DNA of 64,000 bases. Origin: Ochromonas danica. Lineage: Eukaryota; Sar; Chrysophyceae; Chromulinales; Chromulinaceae. The notes beneath the pieces were generated by a model, which worked only from the letters and a program-made list of their open reading frames with translations, was not told the DNA's origin and searched no databases. This document shows, in pieces, positions 12,088 to 22,099 of this stretch. Made by a program: the position numbers and the translations under genes. Positions within the stretch are counted from its first letter, which is position 1, and every line of letters begins with the position of its first letter. The stretch covers positions 39,536 through 103,535 of the forward strand of contig VKHL01000104.1 of NCBI GenBank assembly GCA_015146655.1. The letters run 5' to 3'.

Positions 12088-12272
12088 NNNNNNNNNNNNN
12101 NNNNNNNNNNNNNNNNNNNNNNNNNNNNNNNNNNNNNNNNNNNNNNNNNNNNNNNNNNNNNNNNNNNNNNNNNNNNNNNNNNNNNNNNNNNNNNNNNNNN
12201 NNNNNNNNNNNNNNNNNNNNNNNNNNNNNNNNNNNNNNNNNNNNNNNNNNNNNNNNNNNNNNNNNNNNNNNN
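12088..12272. other. Assembly gap (185 N)
   Basis: Run of N. It lies between a direct repeat on the left and the first of two 2.6-kb tandem units on the right, so the real distance and order here are uncertain. Confidence 0.99.
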
Positions 12273-14880
12273 AGAAGTCAAGGAGGTCTCGACTGCTGCG
12301 GATTAACGTGCTGCTGCTCCCCCCTGCTGCTGTGCACTTCAGACCACGTCACTGCTCTGGCTGCTCCTCTGGCCCAAAGCACTGCCTGGCCCACTCCCCA
12401 GTGCAACATTACAACAAAAACACAGCACAGCCCCATCTGTGGCGCCTCACTCATTCGCATTCTGCACTCACTGGAAGTGCCATACAAGTAGAAGATCTTT
12501 CGGTCTGTCCAATATATGCTCCCCCACTCCCTATATGATGATCGACTTGGATGACTCGCTGAGGAAAAGAAAAGGTCAGGAGATTTTATCCTCGGGTTGT
12601 AACAAGAAGAAACAGACAGCAGCATCGTGTTGCGACGAGGCTTCGCTCCACTCTTGTCCTTGTCTCGAGCACTATCAGAGATTCTTCGATGAGCTTCTTC
12701 GCGCCATCTCGGATCACAGCTTGGTGAGAGCACAAAGGGTGATGGAAGAATATTGTGCTGCTGATGTGGTGATGCAGAGCACTTACTGGAGCCGAGGAGC
12801 TGTCCCTCCAGCCTGTGGGACGGCCCCTGCTTCTTCTGGCGATCCCTCTCCTTTGACTAGAATAAGTCTCGCGAATGCGCAGAGTTTGGAAGAGAGTTTG
12901 CATTGTCTGGCGGATTTCTTGGAGTTGGGCAGGGAGTTGTGTGTATCTGCTCGGAATGGAGGGAAGATGCGATTGGGCAAGAAGAGCGATAGTCCAGCAC
13001 ATGCTCCCTCTTCATCTTCTCTGTCTTCTTCTTCTTCTTCTCCTTCCATGCTGTCTTCATCCTTGTCATCCACACTATTGCGTGGAGGAGAGGAGGGGCA
13101 GGAAGAAGGAAATGATTGGATTGGTCTTGGCAGTGTTCATGTGGAGGGTCGAATAGGTGTTGGGGTGAGAGAGAGGACATCGAATCGATGCTCTTTGGAT
13201 TCGGCTAAGCAGCAGGGACATGAGAAGAAGAACATTAAGAAGGAGAAGGAGAAGCAATGGTCATCTTCGACATCAGCTGGAATGACAACGAACGGAAGCA
13301 GGGAGGGAGAGGGTGGAACGACGCTCAGTGAGGCCTTGCTTGGATTGGCTCCCACTTCTGTAGCTGAACCATGGAACCTTCAACGGACGTGTCAAAGTCA
13401 CAGCATGGCGGACTCTTCGATGTCGGTTCCATCTTCCTTGACATTGTTGCTGTCAGACGCCCAACAAATGCATTTGACTCGGCCAGAAGGTTTGTTAGGG
13501 CTGTCTGAGGGAGACGAACCCCGTGAACAAGAACCAAAACAAGAAGAAGCTCCTGCAGGAGTCAACTCCAAGCAAGCGGTAGGTGAGCAAAGGAGTCGAA
13601 GGCAAGGAGGAGAGTTCAGTAGCGAGAAGAGGGAAGATGGACCTCGGATCATGAGAGAGGCCGACGCGGGAGAATATGATGAGAGAGGAGGCTGTGGAGG
13701 AGGACTGCGTTATGTACCGGTGAGGCTGAATGTATGGCTGATCTTTCATCGTGAGAGCATGAGGCTACAGATGGAGTCGTCGTCCCAGGAGAGTTTCCAG
13801 ATCAAGAAGATTGAGATCCACTGCTATGACAGCACAGACGCTGCAAGCATATGCTGAAAGAAGAAGGTTCGTCTCCCTTGCATCTATTAGTTGATGGATC
13901 TTTGGAGGAGCAGAGGATGACATCCATGTGAGCATATTGGAGGATATGAGTGAGAAGACTTATGGAAGGCTGCTGGATGGAGGAGATGACTGTGCGCTGG
14001 GCGATATGACGAAGTCTTCGTTGTTGGTGTTGACATATTATTATATTGTTCTCATATTGATTATGATATTCATTTAGATCTGTTTATCTATCCTTGCCGA
14101 ATATATCTAGAGCCGTTCATTGTCTGGTAGTTTTGTCGATCTGCTTGCGTAAGTTGGTTAGCCTCCCTGGTGTGACTGATGATTGAGGGTTGGTAGAATG
14201 AAATGAGAAAGAAGATGAGACAGAAGGGGAAGGGAAGCCAGATCTGTTGTTTTTCTCTCCATCTCAATCACTTTAGCATGAAGGAGCCTCTCCCGGTCTG
14301 GCAGCTGACTGTGCGCCACTCTGCAGTCAGACAGAAAGAAGGACAGACAGACAGACAGCAGGGAGTAGCTGAGACAGCACATGGGAGTAGCGTCTGATAG
14401 CAGAACTCAGTTGAGGAGGTTGGTGGAGAGTTCAAGGAGATGTGAAGCTTCCCATATGAAGCACACAAATCCCTCAACTTCCACTACAACAGACTGACTG
14501 AAAGAGAGAGTCAGGTCTGTCTGTGAATTTGAAGAGTAGGTTCAGAAAGTCTTACGCAAAGATAGGTGTGGAAGAAGTGATGGATCAAAAGTGGAGCTTG
14601 GAGAAGTGTAGTGGCTCTCCTTTCTGTTGGGTGGAGAGGAGGAAGGAATATCGTTCTCTGGTTCTTGGCGGAACAATCGATTGTGGAAGGCAGGAACCAC
14701 TAGGAAGTGATCATGATGGGTCAGCCTTTGCATTGACCTTCCCAGACCTTCCTATGCTTGCATAGATCGCTGACATTCTGTTTCAATCGCTGGTGGATTG
14801 CAATCTGTTTTCATCCATTGACATGAAGTGGTTGCGTACTGAAGGACTTTGGGAGGTTAGGGGTTTGGGATTTGGCGATA
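12273..14880 (+). repeat. 2.6-kb tandem unit, copy 1
   Basis: Matches 15406–18013 at a constant offset of 3133 bp. I see one substitution near the left end (G at 12291, A at 15424) and one at the right edge; otherwise the copies read as identical. The left boundary of copy 1 is lost in the N gap. Copy 1 is followed by ~525 bp of unique sequence before copy 2. Confidence 0.9.
12535..13857 (+). CDS. Hypothetical protein with a possible split NTF2/SnoaL-like fold, copy 1
   Basis: About 440 residues from the double Met at 12535; the frame is open further upstream but that part looks untranslated. A basic start (LRKRKGQE) and Cys-rich stretch come first. A helical segment follows, HYQRFFDELLRAISDHSLVR, then MEEYCAADVVMQSTYW, which looks like the opening helices of a SnoaL/NTF2-like domain. 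About 250 residues of Ser-, Gly- and Glu-rich low complexity come next, then a beta-like end (YVPVRLNVWLIFH, then IKKIEIHCYD) that would suit the strands of the same fold. The resemblance is weak and unproven. No intron is needed, though one inside the low-complexity part is possible. Confidence 0.5.
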   Translation: MMIDLDDSLRKRKGQEILSSGCNKKKQTAASCCDEASLHSCPCLEHYQRFFDELLRAISDHSLVRAQRVMEEYCAADVVMQSTYWSRGAVPPACGTAPASSGDPSPLTRISLANAQSLEESLHCLADFLELGRELCVSARNGGKMRLGKKSDSPAHAPSSSSLSSSSSSPSMLSSSLSSTLLRGGEEGQEEGNDWIGLGSVHVEGRIGVGVRERTSNRCSLDSAKQQGHEKKNIKKEKEKQWSSSTSAGMTTNGSREGEGGTTLSEALLGLAPTSVAEPWNLQRTCQSHSMADSSMSVPSSLTLLLSDAQQMHLTRPEGLLGLSEGDEPREQEPKQEEAPAGVNSKQAVGEQRSRRQGGEFSSEKREDGPRIMREADAGEYDERGGCGGGLRYVPVRLNVWLIFHRESMRLQMESSSQESFQIKKIEIHCYDSTDAASIC

Positions 14881-15405
14881 TTGCTCGGTTGGATTTCAGC
14901 ACATGTCATTCTCCCACTCTCACTGTGGATAATCGCTGTTTGGCTGTACTACGCTGTCCTTCTCCAGTTCTATGGTAAGTGCTTGACTTGAGATAGTTAA
15001 CTGTGTGACTTGGGAATTAAACATTAAAGTTTAAAACAACCTTAAGACCATTGGAATGGGTGTTTTCTCACCGGTCATAAGCAATTGACCTATTATATTG
15101 TTAACTGTTTTATCCCTCAGGCAAGTCTAGTCTCTGGTGGGAGACTTAACGAGAGGTCTGCTTAAGATAAGCTCGGTACGATGAGATGCTTCTAACGGAA
15201 TCAGTATATCACAAAACATCAAACAAGGACGAAAGCACCCAAACCAAATCTAACGTGAAACCAATCTGAGCTAACCCTATACACTGATGAAGTTATCAAC
15301 ATCAGCGGTGCGAATATAGTGATGACATCCATACTCTGATTGTCCTAAACTGATCTATCTCCCAGACTGCCCATTTGCCCATTTCTCAACAAGGGCAAGT
15401 CAGAA
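13858..15405. other. Non-coding remainder of copy 1 and spacer before copy 2
   Basis: 13858–14880 is the 3' part of the duplicated unit and includes a short (GACA)n tract near 14341; no convincing gene. 14881–15405 is the spacer between units; no gene recognised. The sequence just left of 15406 probably corresponds to what is missing in the N gap before copy 1. Confidence 0.5.
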
Positions 15406-18013
15406 AGAAGTCAAGGAGGTCTCAACTGCTGCGGATTAACGTGCTGCTGCTCCCCCCTGCTGCTGTGCACTTCAGACCACGTCACTGCTCTGGCTGCTCC
15501 TCTGGCCCAAAGCACTGCCTGGCCCACTCCCCAGTGCAACATTACAACAAAAACACAGCACAGCCCCATCTGTGGCGCCTCACTCATTCGCATTCTGCAC
15601 TCACTGGAAGTGCCATACAAGTAGAAGATCTTTCGGTCTGTCCAATATATGCTCCCCCACTCCCTATATGATGATCGACTTGGATGACTCGCTGAGGAAA
15701 AGAAAAGGTCAGGAGATTTTATCCTCGGGTTGTAACAAGAAGAAACAGACAGCAGCATCGTGTTGCGACGAGGCTTCGCTCCACTCTTGTCCTTGTCTCG
15801 AGCACTATCAGAGATTCTTCGATGAGCTTCTTCGCGCCATCTCGGATCACAGCTTGGTGAGAGCACAAAGGGTGATGGAAGAATATTGTGCTGCTGATGT
15901 GGTGATGCAGAGCACTTACTGGAGCCGAGGAGCTGTCCCTCCAGCCTGTGGGACGGCCCCTGCTTCTTCTGGCGATCCCTCTCCTTTGACTAGAATAAGT
16001 CTCGCGAATGCGCAGAGTTTGGAAGAGAGTTTGCATTGTCTGGCGGATTTCTTGGAGTTGGGCAGGGAGTTGTGTGTATCTGCTCGGAATGGAGGGAAGA
16101 TGCGATTGGGCAAGAAGAGCGATAGTCCAGCACATGCTCCCTCTTCATCTTCTCTGTCTTCTTCTTCTTCTTCTCCTTCCATGCTGTCTTCATCCTTGTC
16201 ATCCACACTATTGCGTGGAGGAGAGGAGGGGCAGGAAGAAGGAAATGATTGGATTGGTCTTGGCAGTGTTCATGTGGAGGGTCGAATAGGTGTTGGGGTG
16301 AGAGAGAGGACATCGAATCGATGCTCTTTGGATTCGGCTAAGCAGCAGGGACATGAGAAGAAGAACATTAAGAAGGAGAAGGAGAAGCAATGGTCATCTT
16401 CGACATCAGCTGGAATGACAACGAACGGAAGCAGGGAGGGAGAGGGTGGAACGACGCTCAGTGAGGCCTTGCTTGGATTGGCTCCCACTTCTGTAGCTGA
16501 ACCATGGAACCTTCAACGGACGTGTCAAAGTCACAGCATGGCGGACTCTTCGATGTCGGTTCCATCTTCCTTGACATTGTTGCTGTCAGACGCCCAACAA
16601 ATGCATTTGACTCGGCCAGAAGGTTTGTTAGGGCTGTCTGAGGGAGACGAACCCCGTGAACAAGAACCAAAACAAGAAGAAGCTCCTGCAGGAGTCAACT
16701 CCAAGCAAGCGGTAGGTGAGCAAAGGAGTCGAAGGCAAGGAGGAGAGTTCAGTAGCGAGAAGAGGGAAGATGGACCTCGGATCATGAGAGAGGCCGACGC
16801 GGGAGAATATGATGAGAGAGGAGGCTGTGGAGGAGGACTGCGTTATGTACCGGTGAGGCTGAATGTATGGCTGATCTTTCATCGTGAGAGCATGAGGCTA
16901 CAGATGGAGTCGTCGTCCCAGGAGAGTTTCCAGATCAAGAAGATTGAGATCCACTGCTATGACAGCACAGACGCTGCAAGCATATGCTGAAAGAAGAAGG
17001 TTCGTCTCCCTTGCATCTATTAGTTGATGGATCTTTGGAGGAGCAGAGGATGACATCCATGTGAGCATATTGGAGGATATGAGTGAGAAGACTTATGGAA
17101 GGCTGCTGGATGGAGGAGATGACTGTGCGCTGGGCGATATGACGAAGTCTTCGTTGTTGGTGTTGACATATTATTATATTGTTCTCATATTGATTATGAT
17201 ATTCATTTAGATCTGTTTATCTATCCTTGCCGAATATATCTAGAGCCGTTCATTGTCTGGTAGTTTTGTCGATCTGCTTGCGTAAGTTGGTTAGCCTCCC
17301 TGGTGTGACTGATGATTGAGGGTTGGTAGAATGAAATGAGAAAGAAGATGAGACAGAAGGGGAAGGGAAGCCAGATCTGTTGTTTTTCTCTCCATCTCAA
17401 TCACTTTAGCATGAAGGAGCCTCTCCCGGTCTGGCAGCTGACTGTGCGCCACTCTGCAGTCAGACAGAAAGAAGGACAGACAGACAGACAGCAGGGAGTA
17501 GCTGAGACAGCACATGGGAGTAGCGTCTGATAGCAGAACTCAGTTGAGGAGGTTGGTGGAGAGTTCAAGGAGATGTGAAGCTTCCCATATGAAGCACACA
17601 AATCCCTCAACTTCCACTACAACAGACTGACTGAAAGAGAGAGTCAGGTCTGTCTGTGAATTTGAAGAGTAGGTTCAGAAAGTCTTACGCAAAGATAGGT
17701 GTGGAAGAAGTGATGGATCAAAAGTGGAGCTTGGAGAAGTGTAGTGGCTCTCCTTTCTGTTGGGTGGAGAGGAGGAAGGAATATCGTTCTCTGGTTCTTG
17801 GCGGAACAATCGATTGTGGAAGGCAGGAACCACTAGGAAGTGATCATGATGGGTCAGCCTTTGCATTGACCTTCCCAGACCTTCCTATGCTTGCATAGAT
17901 CGCTGACATTCTGTTTCAATCGCTGGTGGATTGCAATCTGTTTTCATCCATTGACATGAAGTGGTTGCGTACTGAAGGACTTTGGGAGGTTAGGGGTTTG
18001 GGATTTGGCGATG
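15406..18013 (+). repeat. 2.6-kb tandem unit, copy 2
   Basis: Second copy of 12273–14880. Homology stops abruptly after 18013, where copy 1 continues ttgctcggttgg and copy 2 continues ttgcaaggtgga. Confidence 0.9.
15668..16990 (+). CDS. Hypothetical protein with a possible split NTF2/SnoaL-like fold, copy 2
   Basis: Same protein as the copy at 12535–13857; I see no amino-acid difference in the 440-residue frame. Complete identity over 1.3 kb means either a very recent duplication or gene conversion, or the same locus assembled twice. Neither copy carries a stop or frameshift, so both could be functional. Confidence 0.5.
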   Translation: MMIDLDDSLRKRKGQEILSSGCNKKKQTAASCCDEASLHSCPCLEHYQRFFDELLRAISDHSLVRAQRVMEEYCAADVVMQSTYWSRGAVPPACGTAPASSGDPSPLTRISLANAQSLEESLHCLADFLELGRELCVSARNGGKMRLGKKSDSPAHAPSSSSLSSSSSSPSMLSSSLSSTLLRGGEEGQEEGNDWIGLGSVHVEGRIGVGVRERTSNRCSLDSAKQQGHEKKNIKKEKEKQWSSSTSAGMTTNGSREGEGGTTLSEALLGLAPTSVAEPWNLQRTCQSHSMADSSMSVPSSLTLLLSDAQQMHLTRPEGLLGLSEGDEPREQEPKQEEAPAGVNSKQAVGEQRSRRQGGEFSSEKREDGPRIMREADAGEYDERGGCGGGLRYVPVRLNVWLIFHRESMRLQMESSSQESFQIKKIEIHCYDSTDAASIC

Positions 18014-18771
18014 TTGCAAGGTGGATATTCCACCATTTTTTATGGAATCGGTATGGATAGAGAAACGGTGGCGCAAGTGAATATCTTAGAATTCGGTGCT
18101 TACATTAGTTAATATGAACGTATTTCTTTTTTAACTTAAAATTTCCTTGTTGAATAGCGAAACCAACAACCAAATAAGAATGAGCTGTAGGCAGCACAGC
18201 AAAAGTTGGCCGTGATGCAGCGGGGCTTAGTGTTGTCAGTTTGCTGAATCTACGAACAATCCCTCGACTATCGTAACTGGGCAGCTTGCGTAAGACACTT
18301 TGGCGTAGTGCCAGGAAGCTCAAAGTGGGGTTCGTGTACGAGGATAGGCATGAGAAGTTGGCTTGCATTTTTAGAGGAACCATATCTTTGCATAACTTAA
18401 TTGATGAGATATCGGTGGGTTAAAGTAGTGCATCAAAGGGAAACAAGGAGATAGGTGATACAGAAGAATCGGATTGTCCTTAGCTGGAGGCATCCCATTG
18501 TTGCTTCAAACTCTGACCAGGGCAAGATGTTTCACCTCTTTCCTGACCAGAACACAGGCACCAACATTCTTCTCATAGCACTTTTCATTTGCCGGTTAAC
18601 TCAGCTTGTCGCCTAAGAGCATTACGCTGGGCCCCGACTAGCCCTTCTCCCGAGTCAGCTGAATGCCAAGCTCAATACAGATTAGACTTCCGCAATTACT
18701 AGCTATGCAAATAAAAAGTGCCAGAAGAAGAATGTGGACGGGATTTTGCCCGCCCTGCTGCTTGTGGTATA
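16991..18771. other. Non-coding end of copy 2 and intergenic region before mS35
   Basis: 16991–18013 is the 3' part of the duplicated unit. 18014–18771 is unique. A 92-codon minus-strand frame at 18105–18383 has no recognisable domain and I do not call it. No tRNA-like or snRNA-like element seen. Confidence 0.45.
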
Positions 18772-19010
18772 GCTGTGAGTGACGACAAGAAGTCTTTTGG
18801 GTGATTGAAGGAAACTAGAACCAAAGGTTGATGACACTTGTCAAACTTTATTCCACTTAATTTTACTCAACTGGTGTCTTCATTGTTAGTGGTGTATGTG
18901 TTTTGACGTTTCGATGCATTCCTCGATTATCTTTAGCATGAAAACTCCGTGTTTTATAAAAGTCTAATAAGTGTGAATAAAAGTCTTGAAAATGCTTTGT
19001 CACTCACAGC
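18772..19010. other. Intron-like unit with 12-bp perfect inverted-repeat ends
   Basis: GCTGTGAGTGAC at 18772–18783 and its exact reverse complement GTCACTCACAGC at 18999–19010. The ends contain GTGAGT and CACAG, so on either strand the segment looks like a GT–AG intron of 235 bp (18775–19009 on the plus strand). On the plus strand it would be a 5'-UTR intron of the mS35 gene, 70 bp before its ATG. The structure resembles published introner elements with terminal inverted repeats. Transcript evidence is lacking. Confidence 0.45.
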
Positions 19011-19079
19011 CGCAACAGCAAAGCAGAGAAGGGCAAAGCGATTTGCCATCAGAACGGGTTCGCCCAGTAAAATAAGAGA

Positions 19080-19881
19080 ATGTTAGCATTGAGAAATATC
19101 CTTGCTACGAGCAAGTCAACTATTAGACAGAGCAGCGCACGCTCTTTAAGTTCATTTGAAACCTATCGACCTAAATGGCCTATTGCTGATTTCAAGGAGA
19201 ATGAGCCCTTGCCTGTCCCTCCTGTGAGGACGATATCAGACGATAAGTTAAAGTTTACCATGTCTGCTACCATGGAAAGAGGAACTTCTATCTTCTATCC
19301 TCATTTAGATAGTCACCCTGGTGACATCAAAGTTCGTCTTGTGGTAAGTCCAATTTCCCTATCATACGGTGGTATTGTGTCATGATGACATGGATATCAT
19401 ATCACCAACAAGCTCATCGTTCATTGTTCGTGCTTTCCTTGTTCCTATTATTTAATTTGGTTGATGTTCACTTTGTGTTACTGTGATTATTTTGATTTTG
19501 TTGATTTTTGTTGTTTTAATTTTGTTACTGTGTGAATGTTAATTGCTTTATACTTGAGATGATGCTGTTGAATAATAATTGTTTTCATATTTCATATTAC
19601 CTTCTCTTCTGGGTTTTGTTCTTCTATTGATTGAATGGTCTATTCTCATTGGATAATTCTGTGAACAGGTCAAAGTGGACGACTTGGGTTTGTCAAGGGA
19701 GGAAATCCAAATCTTAATAGCATTTGTTGGGAAGAGGTTCAATTCTGGACGTCGTGAGCTGAAGCTGGTTGCTGACAAATTCCCTAACCGTGTGGAAAAT
19801 AAGCGGTATGTTACTCTTTTACTCGAGCAGATTATTGCCGAGGTGCGCAAACTCAATGCTGAGAGAAGCAACTACATGTAA
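19080..19881 (+). CDS. Mitochondrial small ribosomal subunit protein mS35
   Basis: Two exons, 19080–19343 and 19669–19881, phase 0, give 158 residues. The N-terminus (MLALRNILATSKSTIRQ) is basic, lacks acidic residues and looks like a mitochondrial presequence. The C-terminal half matches the mS35 (MRPS28/35) domain: a hydrophobic strand, then VDDLGLSREE, then FNSGRRELKL and DKFPNRVENKRY. It is a mitoribosome small-subunit component, probably matrix-located. It is short beside mammalian mS35, keeping mainly the conserved core. The intron (325 bp, T-rich) is longer than most here. The intron-like inverted-repeat unit at 18772–19010 lies just upstream. Confidence 0.85.
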
Positions 19882-20159
19882 ATGCTAAGCTAAGGCCAGC
19901 ATTGGCATTGCGACCTTTCCTAAAGGCTATGTATAGTTGTTGTGATTTGAGAAAGGCAGTGTCTTCCAGTCAGGTTGAGAGAGATCCTCTGACAGTGCCT
20001 TGGTAGTGAGTCTCAGTCATTCTTCACAGTGGTGTCACTGTCACTGCCATGCTATAGAATGAGTGCTACAGACATAAACAATAGTTAGCTGCCTGTCTTT
20101 ACAATTACTCTGTGCTATTAACCTAGCAGGAAATCCGAAGGAATGAGGAGGCAGGCAGG

Positions 20160-20556
20160 TTAGGCGACCAATTCAACTGACTTCTTGCTAGTAGCCGCCC
20201 AGGTCCTCAGAGCACTTTCCAGAGTAGCAGGTGGGACAGCATCTTCCACCACTACCTCAACAATTTTAGTCTCTAAATTAGCCTTCACTTCCTTAACACC
20301 TATCAGCGGAGTTAAGTTCAACAGGGAAGGACAACAGACAAAGTCTTATTATTGTCAGATGGATAATTCAAACGATCTTACCATCCACTTTGTTTAAAGT
20401 GCGAGTGACAGCATTTTGACAGCCAGAGCAAGTCATACCAACTTTGAAAGTGACTGTCTTGACCATTTTTCTTTTCTTTTCTTCTTGCACTACTTCACAA
20501 CTTCGGACTTGTCCTTTCCTTCCTCTCACAATTAAGGATTTACATAGTGTTGACAA
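20160..20556 (-). CDS. ATX1-like copper chaperone (HMA domain)
   Basis: Two exons, 20382–20556 and 20160–20299, intron of 82 bp, give 104 residues from the first ATG, or 74 from the internal Met at 20466. The domain is a single heavy-metal-associated fold: KTVTFKVGMTCSGCQNAV carries the CxxC metal site, and the rest reads LNKVDGVKEVKANLETKIVE across the junction. This is the ATX1/HAH1 family, which passes Cu(I) to P-type ATPases at the Golgi. The internal start gives the usual length. The 30-residue N-terminal extension is Lys/Arg-rich and may be untranslated. Thr occupies the position after Met-Gly-Val, as in the family motif MTCxxC. Confidence 0.88.
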
Positions 20557-20871
20557 AGGAATTGCATAATTTTCGTCGCGTTTCGTTTTAGATGTGAAAG
20601 GAAATGAAGATATGCCTTTTTTCAGTTTGAAGAAAGAAAGTCAATGAAGAGAAGAGAAGGGACTAACTACTGAGGTGTTTGTCTCAGTACGGGGTGGGAG
20701 AGTGTCTGACATGACATGACATGGCATGATGTCAGAGTGAGAGAGGATAGGATAGGATAAGAAGGATAGGATAGGAGTGGGGAGAGAGAAAGTAGGATAC
20801 TATCACTACTGTTCAGCACTGTTATTATCACCACTAGATCCCTTTCTCTCTTGTAGAAGACTGAGATAAAG
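20557..20871. other. Intergenic region with short tandem repeats
   Basis: Shared 5' region of the copper-chaperone gene (minus) and the DUF707-like gene (plus). Contains a (CATGA)n tract followed by a (GGATA)n tract at about 20706–20776. No other element recognised. Confidence 0.6.
20706..20776. repeat. Pentanucleotide microsatellites
   Basis: Imperfect (ATGAC)n at 20708–20735, then (AGGAT)n at about 20743–20776, in the divergent promoter region. Confidence 0.8.
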
Positions 20872-22029
20872 ATGAATTATCTTATGATCTTCTTCTTCTT
20901 CCTTCTCTCTTACTCCTCTATCATGAAGATAACTCATGCCTATGAGTCGAAAAAGTCTCTTTCCAAGCAAAGGTCCATCTCTAATAACCCTCCAAAAGTA
21001 CTCTATAATAAAGAGTATGAAGCCATTGCATTGGGTAAAATGGACTATCAGACCAGAACTAATCACTCTTCTTCTCCCAAGCGATCTCTCCTCTGTGTCA
21101 CCTTCACTCAACCTTCCCCTACGATCATCCCTCTTATACGAGATAATATTTATCATATGGGTCATCATTGTGATTGGGCGATTATCTTCTATAATGGAAC
21201 ACGTTCTGCTATTCGAAGTGTGTGTGACAATCTGAATAGTAGTTGGAGTAATGTAATCCATTGTCAACGGTCTCCTACCACTACTACGGAGAGATTTACG
21301 TTGGATGAGAAAACTAACTCGTTGATCCCTCTCTCTACTCCTAAAAGTGTTCTGTACCAGGACCTGCTACCCTTTTTACCCTCTTATTACCACGTGTTTA
21401 TCATGGATGATGATATCTCACTTTCAGACTTTAACTACACAGTCTATGATAAAATATGGAGATGTACATTTCCCAGAAAACCATTAATTACTCAACCATT
21501 GGTAGCTTCTCAAACACCTCAATATATTACCTATGTTAATTATCATAATTGGCAAAGGGGAGGTAGAGAGCGTGTTGTCGCCTCCTCAACCGGATTGATT
21601 GAGCAACAAGTTCCAATTTTTGACTCTAACTTTTTGCAGTGGTTTATTGAGCGAGTACTCCTGTGGACCATACCTTTTGCTTTGCAATATGGTGCTGATT
21701 GGGGGCATGATCGATCATGGTGCAAGGCAGCGAAGACTTATGCGCATTTCGTACTGAGTTGGCCTGCAGAGTCAGTGGTATGCGCGTTGATTACCAAAGT
21801 TCCGCCGGTTTATCATTTAAACATGCGATCGATGCATAACAAACGCTATCATCGTGAACTATTTCGTGCTAACGCTGCAATCGTACTGCAGAAGTACGTG
21901 GAGTTCTTTCCTTCATGGGTCTCCATTGAAGTTATCAGACCCAATAACCCTCTCGATGGAAGAAATCGTAATCTCTATCCTTTGTTCTACAACATGACCT
22001 ACTGTCCTGCCAACGTTACAATGAAGTAA
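20872..22029 (+). CDS. DUF707-like secretory protein, glycosyltransferase candidate
   Basis: Intronless, 385 residues. A signal peptide or signal anchor (MNYLMIFFFFLLSYSS) is followed by a luminal domain. A strand-helix unit (LLCVTFTQPSP) precedes a DxD-type acidic motif, VFIMDDDISLSDF, around residue 180. Then come ITQPLVA, a basic stretch and the block FALQYGADWGHDRSWCKAA. This order (acidic loop, SQPAL-like strand, then a Gly/Asp/Trp block before a Cys) is typical of DUF707, a eukaryotic family thought to be glycosyltransferase-like. Sugar donor and acceptor are unknown. Asn-x-Thr/Ser sites suit the secretory route. A decayed fragment of a close relative lies at 50306–50403. Confidence 0.65.
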   Translation: MNYLMIFFFFLLSYSSIMKITHAYESKKSLSKQRSISNNPPKVLYNKEYEAIALGKMDYQTRTNHSSSPKRSLLCVTFTQPSPTIIPLIRDNIYHMGHHCDWAIIFYNGTRSAIRSVCDNLNSSWSNVIHCQRSPTTTTERFTLDEKTNSLIPLSTPKSVLYQDLLPFLPSYYHVFIMDDDISLSDFNYTVYDKIWRCTFPRKPLITQPLVASQTPQYITYVNYHNWQRGGRERVVASSTGLIEQQVPIFDSNFLQWFIERVLLWTIPFALQYGADWGHDRSWCKAAKTYAHFVLSWPAESVVCALITKVPPVYHLNMRSMHNKRYHRELFRANAAIVLQKYVEFFPSWVSIEVIRPNNPLDGRNRNLYPLFYNMTYCPANVTMK

Positions 22030-22099
22030 TAGTAGGCATAGGTTACCTATGTGAATACAATAATCAAACATTAAATGAAATTACATGGTAGCAAGTGAA

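Noticed and set aside
15281-15345. Box C/D snoRNA-like pattern (CTGATGA, then GTGATGA and CTGA)
   Set aside because: No terminal stem and no D' box at the right spacing; such short words occur by chance.
18105-18383. 92-codon minus-strand frame
   Set aside because: No domain, no splice context, no homologous copy in the window.
19008-19049. Minus-strand exon encoding a signal-peptide-like MANRFALLCFAVAA before a GTGAGT donor
   Set aside because: The next exon would be a short frame without protein character, and the start would be only 30 bp from the mS35 ATG; the plus-strand 5'-UTR intron reading is simpler.
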